Assembly (NCBI GenBank): GCA_009760855.2
Contig: WPIO01000032.1
Location: forward strand, 2,425,001-2,489,000
Length of the DNA: 64,000 nucleotides
DNA from: Cristatella mucedo
Lineage: Eukaryota > Bryozoa > Phylactolaemata > Cristatellidae
Direction of reading: 5' to 3'
Of this stretch, positions 10,536 through 22,511 are shown piece by piece; position 1 is the stretch's first letter, and each line of letters opens with the position of its first letter. A program made the translations under genes and the position numbers. The notes below the pieces were generated by a model that saw only the letters and a list, made by a program, of their open reading frames with translations, was not told the DNA's origin and ran no database searches.

Positions 10536-11877
10536 AAAACACCAAATGGGTAAAATATCAAGTTCCCAAAGGCTTCACTGACAGATGCCTTTGTGTCACT
10601 AAATGAATTTCATTGATTAAACCACAGGCAAACCACCGTTCATTCGTAGATTAAAAAATACACCGATCTGAACGAGACTAACAATTCTAGACCTGTTACC
10701 CGGTCATAGACAGTTAAAGGCATATGTTAAAAAAACCCGCAGCCTTTGTGTCAGCTAGTTGTCGGAATAGCTGTCTGCTTGGCTTGCTTTCTCAGATGTC
10801 ACTGCCACGTTTAAATCAGTAAACAGAGACCTATTTACACAGCAAGATGCAATGTGAACATAAAGTGTAGCTCAAATAGAACCAATAACTCAACCATAAT
10901 TCATGTTGTATACCGTGAGCAAGGGAGACTCGGTAAAGTACAGCTGCAGAGATATGCACCACAGTAATGACAGCATCCTAGGACAAAGGCTAGTAGAAGG
11001 CTAGACAAAGACTACTTCACAATAATTTGTGGGCAAACCCGGGGTAAACACAACACAGTGTCGAAGAGACAAAAGTGCTTTCGTAAAATGAAGGAATTCC
11101 TTTCAGCATCGATAGCGCAAGTGTTCACATTGCGCTCCGGCACGCAACGGTCTGCCAACGTGACTACTCATAACTTCCCAGCTGGACGCGATCGGCACCC
11201 GCTGCTGGCTCCACAAAATCACAGATCGGGCAGATGCTGGCAGTTCGAGTCGCTAGCAGACCGTGACCAGTGAGCACAACGGAGCGCATTCCTGAGTGCT
11301 CTATCGTCGTCGCATTCCTGAGCACTCGCTCTTGACGACCGAAGGCTGTCTCAGGCAGCCTTCGATCCTGGTTATCTACTCGGCCTGCGAACGTAGCTGC
11401 AGTACAGTTCGACGCTAGCCAGCCACGCTTAGGCCACGGTCGCGAGAGGTGCTGGGGAAGTCAAGTGGGCACAGCTGCCAGTGGTGATGAGAGCACCTTG
11501 TCCTGCTCCTCATCAGGCATTACCTACAACAACAAAAAAATGCGACCCAAGCACGATGTCAGCGGTTGAGAACATCCACCAAGCAGCAGACCCGCAGCTC
11601 GGTAGCCATTGCGAGCTTGTGTCGCTAGTTGGAATCACAAGGTGCTGTGAGCACACAAGCAGCGGCTCAGAGGTAGGCGGCCATGCAAGATCACACAGCC
11701 AAGCACTAGCTGATGCAGCACTGAAGCGGGGCTCAAACAACGAGGTCGCTTCCTATCGGTCGGCACTTGCCGATTTCTGACGAGTGGTCATGTCACAAGA
11801 AGGCCCAGACCACTAACACCACAACCAATCGAACCCTCGAATGCTTAAACTCAAGCGCACGCTCAAGTTATCTAACA
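10536..11877. other. Gene-free stretch, nothing recognised
   Basis: From about 11050 the sequence becomes richer in GC and has a 71-codon frame (11058) and a 99-codon frame (11481) on the plus strand. Neither shows a recognisable domain or convincing splice context, so I do not call them genes. Confidence 0.35.
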
Positions 11878-14260
11878 TTATGTAATGTATCTTCGCCTGT
11901 AACGCCACAAAGACTATGTAGTTGCTACGCAGGAGAGTTTTGTATAGCATAGTCAAAGATTAAGTGGCTTTCGGTACGCATTGAGTAGCCAAGAGACTTC
12001 ATCTCACGAAATAAAGAGAAGTGAGGAGCGTAGCTGAGTCAGGAGAGCAGTTGAAGTAGAAAGTAGTGTGGTAGTACCAGCTCAGGACGGCTGGAAAGGA
12101 TGTGTAATAGTCGGCAGCAGGAGAGTAACTGTCGTTGCTCAAGAATCGTGGAAGAGAGCTCCACAGACAGTCCTACAGTCTAGGACCTGCAGAGCGAAAG
12201 CTTCTGTTGCCAGCTGTCTTTAGGTGGAAGAACGGAACAGCTGATTTATTGTCTACTGAGGACCCGAGGATGCTGAAACCGGTGTAGCAATTCAGCTAGG
12301 TATGACGGAGCCAAGCCGTGACGGGCCTTGTGGGTAAGCGTAGGAACTTTTTTCTGTATCTGTCAATCAACTGGTAGCCACCCAAGGTCTTTCAGCAAAG
12401 GAAACACAAGGTCAAACCTATGGGACTTGAAAAACTAGCCTTGCAGCCATATTCATCACCAGCTGTAGCAGCCTAATGGCCTTTTTCGGTAGCCTGCCGA
12501 AATGGCATTGCAATAACCTAGCCTAGACAGAACCAAGGAGCCAGTTAAAGTTTTAGCAAGCCACCGTGGAAGACCGGCCTTAATCTTAGATAGGATCAGA
12601 CATGGTGGCTAGCGGTGGAGGCAGTCTTCTTAAGAAAGCTTTCAAAATTTAGGTAGCCGTCAAAGACATCACCTAACTTCCGAGCATATGGTGACGGTCA
12701 CGCAACGGAATCACCTATTAGAAGAGCAAATTCTTTTAGTCCAGCCACGAGCTTGGGTTGTCATATGAGTAGCAATTCTGTTTCATGGTTTAGGTTTCAT
12801 GGTTTATTTTTCATAGTTTCGTCGTTTAGTTTAAGCAAATTTGCAGACATCCAGGATCGAATGTCTGCAAGGCAAGCATTCAGCCAAGTCGCTGCAGAAG
12901 ATTCCTGCGGTTTACATGACAAGTACAACTGAGTATCGTAAGCATATTAGTGATAACTGATTCTGTGGGCCCGAATTACTTTTCCCAGAGGTTGAGTATA
13001 AATGGAGAACAGCAAAGGACCGAGGACAGATCCTGGTGGGACTTCTCATGTGACTGGTCAGGCGGGTGAGACCTGACCCACGTCCGACACGGATTGAACA
13101 CGACCAGATAAGTACGATTTGAACTACGCCAGTGCCTCGTCTACCAGATCGATCTTTGTTCTCAATCGTTCAAGTAACATATCGTGATCGATGGCGATGC
13201 AAGCAGCTGATAGGTCTAGCAGCTCTAGGGCTCTGACGTTCCTGTTATCGTTGCTGCATATGATGTCGTTGGTTAGACGGAGCAAACATTTTCAGTGGAG
13301 TGCTGCAGCTTGAACACCAATTTGAAATTTTTCTCACAATTCATTCTTTTCAATGTGTGCTACGAGCTGCTCAGCAACCATTTTTCAAGCATCTTTGACA
13401 AAAAAGGGAGGGAAACTGGGCAATAGTTTGCAAGCAAGTTCTCCTGACAGCCAAGAAGTGAGTGGTACTGGTTGTTGCTAGGGTTAAATGTTGAAGGCTC
13501 CTGCAATCAGCAAAGGCCTGCCACACACAAATAGTTTAGTGAGGAACTCCGAAAACTCCTCCATAAACAAGGTTAGACAGCTAACAGATCGGTAGATCAC
13601 AACTGTGAGAGGCGTGGTCTTTGATGAGGGTCCGATTGCAACTGATTAAAACCATGCGAAAGTCATGGCCATGGAAAACCATAGGCGATGCCAAAAACCG
13701 CAGGTCTTATAGCCAAAAGATTAACGAACAACAATAGCAACCTGCCACCCACAATGTCAAAACACATTCAATGAAAGAATAAGAACCAGGGTGAAGTGGT
13801 CTCAAATACATAGCCACCAGAGCAGGGCATCATCCAAGTCTCGGTCAGCAGAAATGCATCAAGCTTCTCCTGGACAGCCTGATAGCCAATAAGTAAGGAT
13901 AGGGAACATCTTGGTTTTTAGTGAGCTGACATTTAACAGGCAAAATTTAAGAGGCTGTCTAATAACTGCCTGATGCCGATTGGCTTGTATGCTATGCAGC
14001 ATATAGCTGGCCCAGCAGAAGCTTCGTCTACGAATTTAAATGGAATCTTAGTAACGGTCAACTTTTCACAACATGCTGAGGCATGGCACCACAACCAGCG
14101 TTAATGAGCGCTTTAAAACGTACGGGCCGAAGGTTTGATAGCCGAGTGGTTAATAGGGCGAATGCAGGATGCTGGAAGGTTCTTACTGACCAGACGAAAG
14201 AAGGCCCGCCGATAGATATTGACTAATGGCAACATCGTAACTTATGCTAAACAGGCCCTG
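11878..14260 (-). mobile_element. LINE family A, longest copy (endonuclease and RT remnants)
   Basis: Read on the minus strand, this is the longest family A element. Near 13950-13850 a peptide of the APE-type endonuclease start is visible (LLNVSSLKTK). Near 13620-13480 the VVIYRSV..FSEFL..LL.AGAFNI region of that endonuclease appears. The reverse transcriptase follows: a [14 protein letters not shown]-like stretch near 13020 and YAYDTQLYLSC near 12940, where the second Asp-containing catalytic box has Tyr for Asp. The 3' end is at 11878 with the atgtaatgtatct terminus. Stops and frameshifts are common. Endonuclease plus RT of this type places it in the CR1/L2-like group. The 5' limit is uncertain. 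Confidence 0.8.
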
Positions 14261-16801
14261 TATTGAGTAGCATATCAAAGGACAGCTCATGAACAGTCAC
14301 AGCAAACACGTCAACCGAATACCCGAAGGTATCACGAAGAAGTCAGGTAAAGGTCCACACCACGGCCAGAGTTGCCGAAGGCAGCTCTCTAGCTTAGGGA
14401 TGAAGTGTAACACAATGCCGGCTGTGTCAGCAGCAAGCTCCGCTTTCGCAATCCCGAAATCGCACGACCGCCTTTTAAGAAAAGCTCCCCCACATACCCG
14501 CTCCACGCAGTGCCGATATATTTTGCCCTCCTTACTGACATGGAGAATGGAGAAGCCGTCGTACCAACTACAAAGGAAAAAATAACGGCGTGGAGGAAAG
14601 CCAGGCGGGCACAGCAGGAGCGTGCTGTCACTGTGCTGGACGCAGAGTCACAGCGCTTGGACAGAAGTGGCTGGCGGATGCACGTCAGAAGCAGGCAGCT
14701 TTAGTGTGCCTCTCGCTATGTTAGTGGTCGCGATCTCGCGAGAAGGTGCACAACAGGGACCGGTGCTAATCAAAGGGAGGATGCTAGTGTCATATTTAAG
14801 CTAGGCACATGCCGACAATGGAGCTCGAACAAGCTCCAATCAAAATGAGTTGAGAGTCTCACGGCGCACGTCTAGTTCGAAACCAGTGACAGCTCATTTC
14901 AACAGCAGTCTGCTTGCCTTAACTCTGACAGGGCCCTAATTTCACAGGCATGCACAAGGGCAATACAATGTGCTCGGATCAACCTGTATCCGTGCTTCCC
15001 TGTGGCTTTTCTGGTTTAAGCTACAGGTTAAACCAACGAATTCATCATCCAAACAAAGGAATTCACAATGCTGCACTAAAAATTGATTGAAAACGCTGTA
15101 TGAAACACTTTTTAACTAAGACGATTGGCAAAGTACCTCAAAGCTATTTTCGATTATACGATTATAATAAAACAAAATTTACATCCACAACCACTGTTGT
15201 TACTACCTAAAGACATAAGAAAAAATATTTATTCAATGGTAGGCACACAGCTAAATGACTACACATTGAAACCTTGTCAAAATTTCAGCCAAGCTTATCT
15301 TGGAAATTATGACAAGAGTAGCGCTACCGGGATAGCACCAAGCGACACCATTTTTTCTCACGAGTAGTTTTTCCAAGCCACAAAGGAGTAGGATTAATCT
15401 ATCATGGTTACAAAGCAAACAAGCTGAGCTGGTTGGGGATGTAGGCATAGTAAGCAGCACCTACACTCTAGTGAAAGCAGACTTGTTGCTACAATTGAGC
15501 AAGCAAACTAAAGCAGCAACAACTGAGTGTTGTAGTGAGGGAGGGAAGGAGAAGGCTACATGATGGCACTAACTTGCTAGAGCAGCTTCAACTGCGTGGG
15601 GGAGGGATGGTCTCGGAAAGAAGGCTGCCAATACAGGAACCTAGAGTTGTGCAATGCCGCTTCCATCCCAGCCTGTCAATCAGCCACCAATCAGAAAGCC
15701 TGCCGGCTCCCTAAACGACCACGAGGAACCATTGCCGTAAAATACAAGTTGATACAAGCAATGCCTCATTTAGTGCAACAGAGGCCTGCCAGACCGTACC
15801 GTGATGAATCCTCGGCCGACTTAAAATACGCTGTTGGAAGCTGCCAGAATTTTAAAGCTGCTAGATGCGGCACGGCGCTGATACGCCACCTGCAGAACAA
15901 AACCATGTGCATTAGTCGGTGTCTCCTTTGCAAATGCGCAGCAGCCTGTTCAGCAGCCCCAAAACGCCCCTCAAGCGTGTTCTCTATCGTTCAAGGCTTA
16001 AATCATGCATCACTTTTCAGCTAGCGACTTCCCTTCCACTGGGATTACAAGCACCCGTCACTGCTTGCTAGCTGCCACTACCTGATTCGAACCGTTCCGT
16101 CTTCCGGATGAGAAGTTATCTTGAGAACATGCATCCGCACGTATGAATAGCGAACTCGAAACAGCATCTTCACTTTTGTCAGCTCCAAAACATACGGCAC
16201 AACACCCCTACGAACAAATGTAGCTGATTACGAACTTCACCATAAAATCTTCAAGGCCAAAAGCAAGAGGCAAGGCAAACATAGCTCAAAGCAACGGCTT
16301 CAACGGCAGCTGCGGCTTTGCCAGCAGGGCTTCATGACTGACCGGGAAACCTTCCGCTTGCCGGAGTAGTTATTCTCGAGCGTTATGGTGTGATGGTAAT
16401 GCTCGTAGTGATGCTGGGCCACAAAGAACCTTGGCACCTGAAGCGAATTAGATGTACATGTTATTTCAACCTGGCAGTACAGGCAGCCGACCTGCCACCT
16501 GCAGCTGCCAGTGCTGCCTAATCCGAAGCAGTGGAGGCCACTTTATCAGGACTTGCAGAGCAGCTTGACGATTGATTAGGTTTGGCAAGCTAGAGTAACA
16601 TGCCAGCCAGAACACTGAGCCCAGAGCCTATATGAATTTACAGCCATTGCAGAAGGAGCCTAAATGAACTTACAACCATCGCAGAGGTGGCCATACTACA
16701 ATGAATTTTTGCTACTGAATGTTAGTAGGGCTCGGGATAGTGACAAACAACGATTTAGGTCAAGAAATCACACCAAGCAGATAAAAAAGGCTGGCACCAA
16801 C
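14261..16801. other. Unassigned region with a few open frames
   Basis: No repeat family was recognised. Plus-strand frames at 14510-14704 (TKEKITAWRKARRAQQE, charged and coding-like in composition) and 15596-16024 (142 codons, Cys-rich) have no similarity I know. Without homology or paired splice sites I leave them as unassigned. Confidence 0.3.
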
Positions 16802-17008
16802 CTGTTTCGCCATGTCCTCCTGGATAACGTGAAGCATTTCACGAGTTGGCAAGGAGCTTCGATCATTGCTGCTGCTTGGGCTGGATTTCGCAGCAGCGCT
16901 GAAGTCGGCATGCTGTGACGATGGGGCTGAGAGACTGAGTGCGGCAGCTCCCAAGCCATCGCACGCCACTGGTGACACAAAAGCATAGTTTGTACCAGGA
17001 ATTCCTTC
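16802..17008 (-). CDS. Candidate internal exon, unidentified minus-strand gene
   Basis: Read on the minus strand, a pyrimidine/T-rich acceptor (gtatgcgttgttgtgtttag) precedes 207 bases that stay open in phase 0. They encode 69 residues starting EGIPGTNYAFVSPVACDG, passing through a Ser/Ala-rich segment with SSPSSSNDRSSLP, and ending in a helix-like REMLHVIQEDMAKQ. A GT donor (CAG|gttggt) follows, so both boundaries are phase 0. The composition looks like a real protein: Ser-rich linker, then amphipathic helix. I do not recognise the family. A second frame is also open across it, which would fit an exon at 17608-17658. It may belong to the same gene as the exon at 24901-25446; that link is inference. 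Confidence 0.35.
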
Positions 17009-17607
17009 CTAAACACAACAACGCATACAATTAAACCACACAACAAAATACAAATGAGTTTGACTGATATGTCACTCATTGAAAAGAACCTCAGTAGGCA
17101 GCATGAATCCATGTACATTGCAATACAAACAAAAAGTTACAAACTCAGCCTGAATCAACCCTCTTAAGTATTTGAACCCAGCAATGGAGCCGAGGCAGCA
17201 AGCATTTGCTGAGGGAGGCTCTGACGTTTCGAATCTTTAGCTGCTCGGGCTTGCAAGTTTTTCTACCCAGTACCACGGGCCATGAGAGTCATAGGTATTC
17301 TCACAGCCTCCATCAAATGTGGAGCGGTCTTGATGCATTTTGAAAAATAGAGCTAAGCTGCCTAAATATCAACGACCCTTTGGAATTAATTGCATGCATT
17401 TAGACAGCACTTGCTGTTGGAAATCGCAAAATAAAAACAAAGCATTTTTTTATCACTCACAACCATGTGATTGGTGTACCGGCAGAAGCAGAGCAGCCTA
17501 TCAACCATGCTTAGAAGCAAGATCTTCTAACCAGACAGGTGAAGACATGTTACCACAAAAGGGCTCCCCAAATTGAAGCTAGGAAGAGCTTGGCCGAATC
17601 TTCATAC

Positions 17608-17658
17608 CGTATTATCAAAGGTGAGTGACCAAACTCTGCTGCAAGATCAATATGTTCT
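17608..17658 (-). CDS. Candidate short exon, unidentified minus-strand gene
   Basis: A strong acceptor (cgtgtcttccttttag) is followed by 51 bases encoding EHIDLAAEFGHSPLIIR with split codons at both ends, then a donor (ACG|gtatga). Its end phase would join the second open frame of the exon at 16802-17008, not the phase-0 frame. A chance 51-base frame is possible. Confidence 0.22.
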
Positions 17659-17826
17659 CTAAAAGGAAGACACGAGGTCAGTGAAAAATCGACAGACTGA
17701 TGAGGCACTGGCCAACTAGGCCTGTCTGATACTAGTGGGTGTGCATCCAAAGCATGAGGGAGAAGCAAATTGCTCAGCAGAGCTAATACAGATAAACAGA
17801 GAGTGAGCGATTGCTTCTTTTCTCAG

Positions 17827-18060
17827 TTGGTTGTCTACTCAAGATTACACAGCTATTACCAGCTAAGAAGCACGTGGAAAGCGTACATTTGCAATCCAAG
17901 CAGCATTACCGACCCAATCGAAGTGAAACGGTTTGAAAAAGAGAAGGAAGCAAGAAAGACACGATGCAATTTCACAACTACGTTGAGAGCAAATGCCCCA
18001 GAGTATCGATCATACACTCGAATAAAAAAGTATTTGGATGATCTAGATTTTCTCAAATAA
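17827..18060 (+). CDS. Candidate terminal exon, unidentified
   Basis: An excellent acceptor (gattgcttcttttctcag) precedes 77 codons and a TAA. The peptide is charged and looks like a folded domain: LVVYSRLHSYYQLRSTWKAY, then a basic/acidic helix EVKRFEKEKEARKTRCNF, ending YLDDLDFLK. I recognise no family, see no donor needed, and find no close AATAAA. It lies opposite the minus-strand candidate exons, so the two predictions compete or are nested. It could also be a transposon protein. Confidence 0.3.
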   Translation: MVVYSRLHSYYQLRSTWKAYICNPSSITDPIEVKRFEKEKEARKTRCNFTTTLRANAPEYRSYTRIKKYLDDLDFLK

Positions 18061-18289
18061 TTGCTTTTCCCAAGCCCCCTACCAACTGGACCCAAACCGT
18101 AGGTAGGTTCTGTCTGCCAATTATTAGATGCAAGTTTTGGACAACACGCCTACGATTAGGCAAAGACCCACGTAACTCGTAAAGAATGACGGCTTCGGCA
18201 AGAATAGAGCATCGATAAACGACCCCCATATCAGCTCATGCCAGAGCCATACGGCTGCACATGACCCAAAATTGTGAAGCTAACCCAAC

Positions 18290-18468
18290 GATCATTATTG
18301 TGTTTTGCCAAAAAAAGCCCACTAGACAAGCCGAAGGTCATCGAACTGTCGAGCTTCGTGAAAGGTAAAGTTATGGTACCGCTCGAAGATGGACACCCAT
18401 ACTGTCAAATTGCAACTACTCTAGAAGTACTGAAGCACGGTTTCGAGCAACTTACAGAAGGCAGTTAA
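18290..18468 (+). pseudogene. Tc1-like transposase N-terminal fragment
   Basis: The frame contains ELSSFVKGKVMVPLEDGH followed by QIATTLEV. This resembles the first helix-turn-helix of Tc1-type transposases (pattern ELS.F.RG.I..L...G.S...IA..L). No catalytic part follows, and no terminal repeats were seen. Similarity is weak. Confidence 0.3.
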
Positions 18469-18534
18469 GAGTGGGAGCTCTGACAATGCTTTTAGGTCAG
18501 GCGAGCACTGCACTGCACTACCACTAGGCAGGTG

Positions 18535-18584
18535 ATGTGTGTGTGTTTGTGTGTGTGTGTGTGTTTGTGTGTGTGTGCGTGCGC
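18535..18584 (+). repeat. (GT)n microsatellite
   Basis: About 50 bases of GT with a few TTT interruptions, ending in gtgcgtgcgc. Confidence 0.95.
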
Positions 18585-18689
18585 ATTGCTAAATAGCAAA
18601 CGACTCTGGAGCACTCGAAACACAACCGAACTCAATGTTTTAATCAACACACCTCTCTGCAGACGTTAATAATTAAGTAATTAATAAGT

Positions 18690-19155
18690 ATTTCAGATAT
18701 ACTACCCCATCAGGCCAAGCATCGTACCACCCGCTTTTCGGAATCCAACAGTCTGGAAATACCTCGTACAAACCTTAAATCCTTTGGAGACCGGGCATTC
18801 AGCTCGTATGCTCCCAAAGCCTGGAACTCCCTTCCGCCCTGCGTCAGAACATCCCATGACCTGACCACATTTAAAAGAAACTTAAAAACACACCTATTTA
18901 GGACAGCATTTAGTGGGTCCCTGTGATTCGTCCTTGATGTGCTTATGCGTGCTGACACTGTGCATGCTGCCACTAACCACATTTGCATGCTGACCCTGTG
19001 CATGTCACCCCTAACCATATTATTCATTTTGTTTGTTTTTCAAGCATGATTTTACTTGCATATCACTTTGCAGCAAATGTAAAGCGCCTAGAAAGAGATT
19101 AAGTTCTCTGAGGGCGCTTTATAAAGTGCAATATTATTATTATTATTATTATTAG
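18690..19155 (+). mobile_element. LINE family B, 3' end
   Basis: It begins at the tactaccccatcaggccaag block of ORF2 and encodes, with frameshifts, the APKAWNSLP C-terminal segment. It continues through the gtgcttatgcgtgctgacac 3' UTR to the hairpin tail aagagattaagttctctgag, gcgctttata and (ATT)n at 19135-19155. About 90% alike by eye to 31720-32425. Confidence 0.88.
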
Positions 19156-19309
19156 TAAGTAATTTCTTATCAACTTTTTAGTGCTCAACACGGATATGAT
19201 AGTCAAATTGCAAAATTGGCTGTACTTTTTTGTATTTTGCATATCCCTGCTGCAGCACGATTAAAAGGTCAACTACCTTCAAATCACCACAGAAGTGCTA
19301 GCTCTACTT

Positions 19310-20160
19310 GTTATACTCAATGGAATTCAGTAGCTGCCTAAAGTTATTGCATGTCTCTTTCAGGTGGACAGCGCTATTGGAATGGATGGAAGACCGGTTC
19401 CATCGTACACAAGTGCAACTTTAAGACAGTTTCGAAGAGTCTACAAATAGTCTGAATTCTTGTGGGTCATGAGTGATTTGTAAGGCATTCATGAGGCCCT
19501 CTATATCGGAACAGAATACCAGATTACTTTCCTTTCTGAAGAAAGGCTTCAAGAACTGGTGGCACTGTCGATATAAAGTAATTGCGACGTCTTCGAGAAG
19601 ATTCCATTGTTGGAGTCTTGATCCTAGCAAGTCTGCCCTATTCTTGGATGTCCCAATCACGAACCAGGTCATTTAGTTTTTCCTGAATTATCCAGTGTGG
19701 GGCTGATGATGCACTACAGTGGAAATCAGGATCACTACATGCTGACGTACTTGGAGAAGAACATGTCGGCTCACCCTTGTCCTCATCAGATGAATCAAGA
19801 GAATATTCTGCTGGAGATTCCAGATTAGGAAGTCCCTCACCATATGGAACTGGTCGCAATGCAGCCGGAATGTATTGGTAGGCTATTCTACACTTCTTTT
19901 GCTTCGTTATTCCACCGGCAAGAGGAAGAACCCGAGTAGACATAACAGTCATTGACAGGGTTGCTTGGATCTCTCCACACTATGTAGACTGCAAACGGCA
20001 TGGATGGTCTTTTGCCATTCAACCACTGTGAAAGCTGTGCTGTACATGTAGCACAGCATATATACCGGGCCTAAAGGCTGGTCTTGGTCACCGACCTTGC
20101 ATCCGAAGTAAAGTTGACACGCCTTCTTCATTTGAGAAGTGATACTTTTATTATGGTAGG
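19310..20160 (-). pseudogene. Unclassified repeated protein (family X), broken copy
   Basis: Four minus-strand frame segments read in order like one protein with frameshifts. The first (20130-19950) has CQLYFGCKVGDQDQPLGPVY. The second (19950-19640) has AALRPVPYGEGLP and ends LNDLVRDWDI. The third (19670-19420) has SKNRADLLGSRLQQWNLLED, then LVFCSDIEGLMNAL and EFRLFVDSSK. The fourth (about 19420-19310) has VYDGTGLPSIPIA and AVHLKET. From memory, a protein with these same blocks is highly repeated in several invertebrate genomes and has no assigned function; its repetition suggests a transposon origin. Other parts of the family lie at 44430-44580 and 60985-61495. The name family X is only a label here. 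Confidence 0.6.
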
Positions 20161-20342
20161 CAGCAAAACTTGTTCACGCTATAAACACACTTTCGAGGCA
20201 CTATTGTTCTGTTTTGTACCTCAATGGATAAAATAATAACAGTTTCATGTAACAGTAGCTTAAACTGTATCGTACGAAGTCTGAAATATTTTAAATGCTC
20301 ACCCTTTCCGACTGGGGTTTATGAGGACACATTAAAAAAAAA

Positions 20343-20512
20343 TACTAGCTGATTTAACAGCCTCCTTTTGTATAGCAACAGAAGAGCCTTTACGGCTATC
20401 ACCACCGCTTGCAGTGGCAATAGAGGATTGCACACTGCAGGATTCGAACCCACGACCTCGGGAGCTAGGTCGAAAGCAACCACCTTACCTAGTGTGCCAT
20501 CGCGGCCGACGG
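20343..20512 (-). mobile_element. SINE family 2 (tRNA-derived)
   Basis: An inverted copy: actagctgatttaacagcct, the agagcctttacggctatcac block, B box aggattcgaacccacgacct and the A-box end gtgccatcgcggccgac. Well conserved. Confidence 0.87.
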
Positions 20513-22511
20513 CAGATTACTGCAGCAGTCACCTGGCAGTGGTATTACATTACATCAGAAAATGATGCAATCAACTCTGGATGATTTGTGCAGGACGGTA
20601 TTGTGCAATGCGATGCAATAGTACACCAGTCTAGGCTTATCTAAGATGTCGTTGCAGTCCTACTGGATAAATTTACACGATGAAACAGAAAGTAAACTAT
20701 ATGAAATATCTTCAAAATGAGAGCCGATAAAAACTCTTTACGGTTATATTCGTGTTCAGCAAACCTAGATACCAGACATTAGGGCCTTTTAAGTTAGTAA
20801 CGATAGCAATGTTGACCGGTATAATATGAGCAAACGAATTGCCACACACTTCTTTGTGTCGCCATATCATATATGGCAATTGACTTGATGGTCAGAATTA
20901 GACTTTCGATTTGACAAGGAGTCAATCGATGGACATGCTTCGCCTGGCTGCGTGCATTTCCCCTCTTCAACAGTTCTCTGCATACAAAGTCGACAATCTT
21001 GTAGAGCTTGGAACCGATTAAAAAAAGATTTACTTTGCAGATGTCAAGCCAATCCTCTTAAGAAAGCAGCTTCATAACTTGTGTCGGGAAATAGATTCAG
21101 ACTCGGCACTAAAGAGCTTCAGGACACTTCTCGTGCTTGCAGTCATGGCTGAGTCAGGCAACATTGGTTGGCAACGACCCACTGTACAAGATGGTATAAC
21201 TTATTCTGACACTTCCAGTGTCAAAAGCAAGGTCGAACGTATCGATTCAAGCTTATCAAGACAGGCCTACGAACAACTATGGGCGCAGACTACCTCAACG
21301 ATGCTATGCCAAAGCAAAAGTAAACGAAAAGTACAGTAAAGTATAGCGAATCAAACAGCCTTAGCGACTGTCAGTCCTACTTGCAGTGGGCAATACAAGA
21401 TTGCCTGAAGCAGGACTCGAACCCACGACCTGGGCTGTGAAGAGCCAGAACCTTACGACTGGGCTGAGACCCAGAGGCAAGTCATGACCAGCTGATTAAA
21501 CAGCCTCATTTATATATCGACAGAAGGGACTGCCCACTGCAGAACTCAAAACCTGCCACCTAGGTCGAAAAGTGTGAGCCCTTAGACCTCTAGGGTAAGA
21601 CCGATATTTTAGACGGATATTGTATGTTGAGGAAAAGAAAAGCAATGAATGTAAATAACGAGATCACCACATACTTTCAATCTATGAGCAGCTGCCACTC
21701 ACAAATCGAATTAAAGACCGGCGATTACCAGTGTTTATAATGGTTGGCAGGGCTTGCCCCATCTACCTGAAAATCCTGGTTAAGCCACTAGATAGAGAGA
21801 TTGATAATCTCGGATGGATCACTGGTTTTACACAGCAGTTCGCCAAACAAGCAACTTGAAGAGTTATTTTGAAAAAGTAGCCGCCCTAACATCACCACCT
21901 AATGCAACAGCAAACCTTCATCCGCTTAATGCCGGCATCACTGCAACATTCAAATGCTGATAAAATTTGCTTAAGCATGGCATTGACAAGGATTGTAGAA
22001 CTTACATATCCGAAGGTGATCAGCTAAGATCCACACCTGATCGACGATGGAATTCAAATCTATTAGGCAGAGGTTAATTGTTTATGACAAGGGTTTTGAT
22101 TTCAGTAGGCAGGCAAGGAGGACCACTGCTTACTTCATAGGTTCGAACCGAGCCCACAGAACATAGTTTACTAGGAGTTATTGAGTTAGTATGAGGCTTC
22201 TTAGTCAGGGGACCTCTAGATGTGCTTTGGCACACATCCCTGCCCTAAGAATCAAACACAGCTGCAGCTTTCTGACAAAGAGTTACTGCCGGCAGTGGCT
22301 TTTGTTGATGCATGAACATTCAAAGCTCAAGAAAGCCATGCAGCGTGTGTGCACCTCCTCCCACTAGTGCACACATGTTAAAGCATCACGATTTTGTTTA
22401 CATAGTGGATAGCAGCAGATATAACCCGACTATTGCCAGTTGCCATAGCTTGCAACTAAACAGCACACAATTTGGAACACAATGGCAACGTTCTAGCAGC
22501 TGCCTAGGTAA
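20513..22511. other. Mostly unassigned; degraded SINE 2 pieces at 21395-21600
   Basis: Two poor inverted SINE 2 pieces are visible: one with ggactcgaacccacgacctg near 21413-21433, one with cagcctcatttatatatcga near 21503-21523. An 86-codon plus-strand frame at 21079-21339 (ESGNIGWQRPTVQDGITYSD) is not recognised. The remainder shows nothing I can name. Confidence 0.35.

Noticed and set aside
15596-16024. 142-codon plus-strand Cys-rich frame
   Set aside because: Cysteines are irregularly spaced, with no known zinc-finger or secreted-peptide pattern and no splice context.
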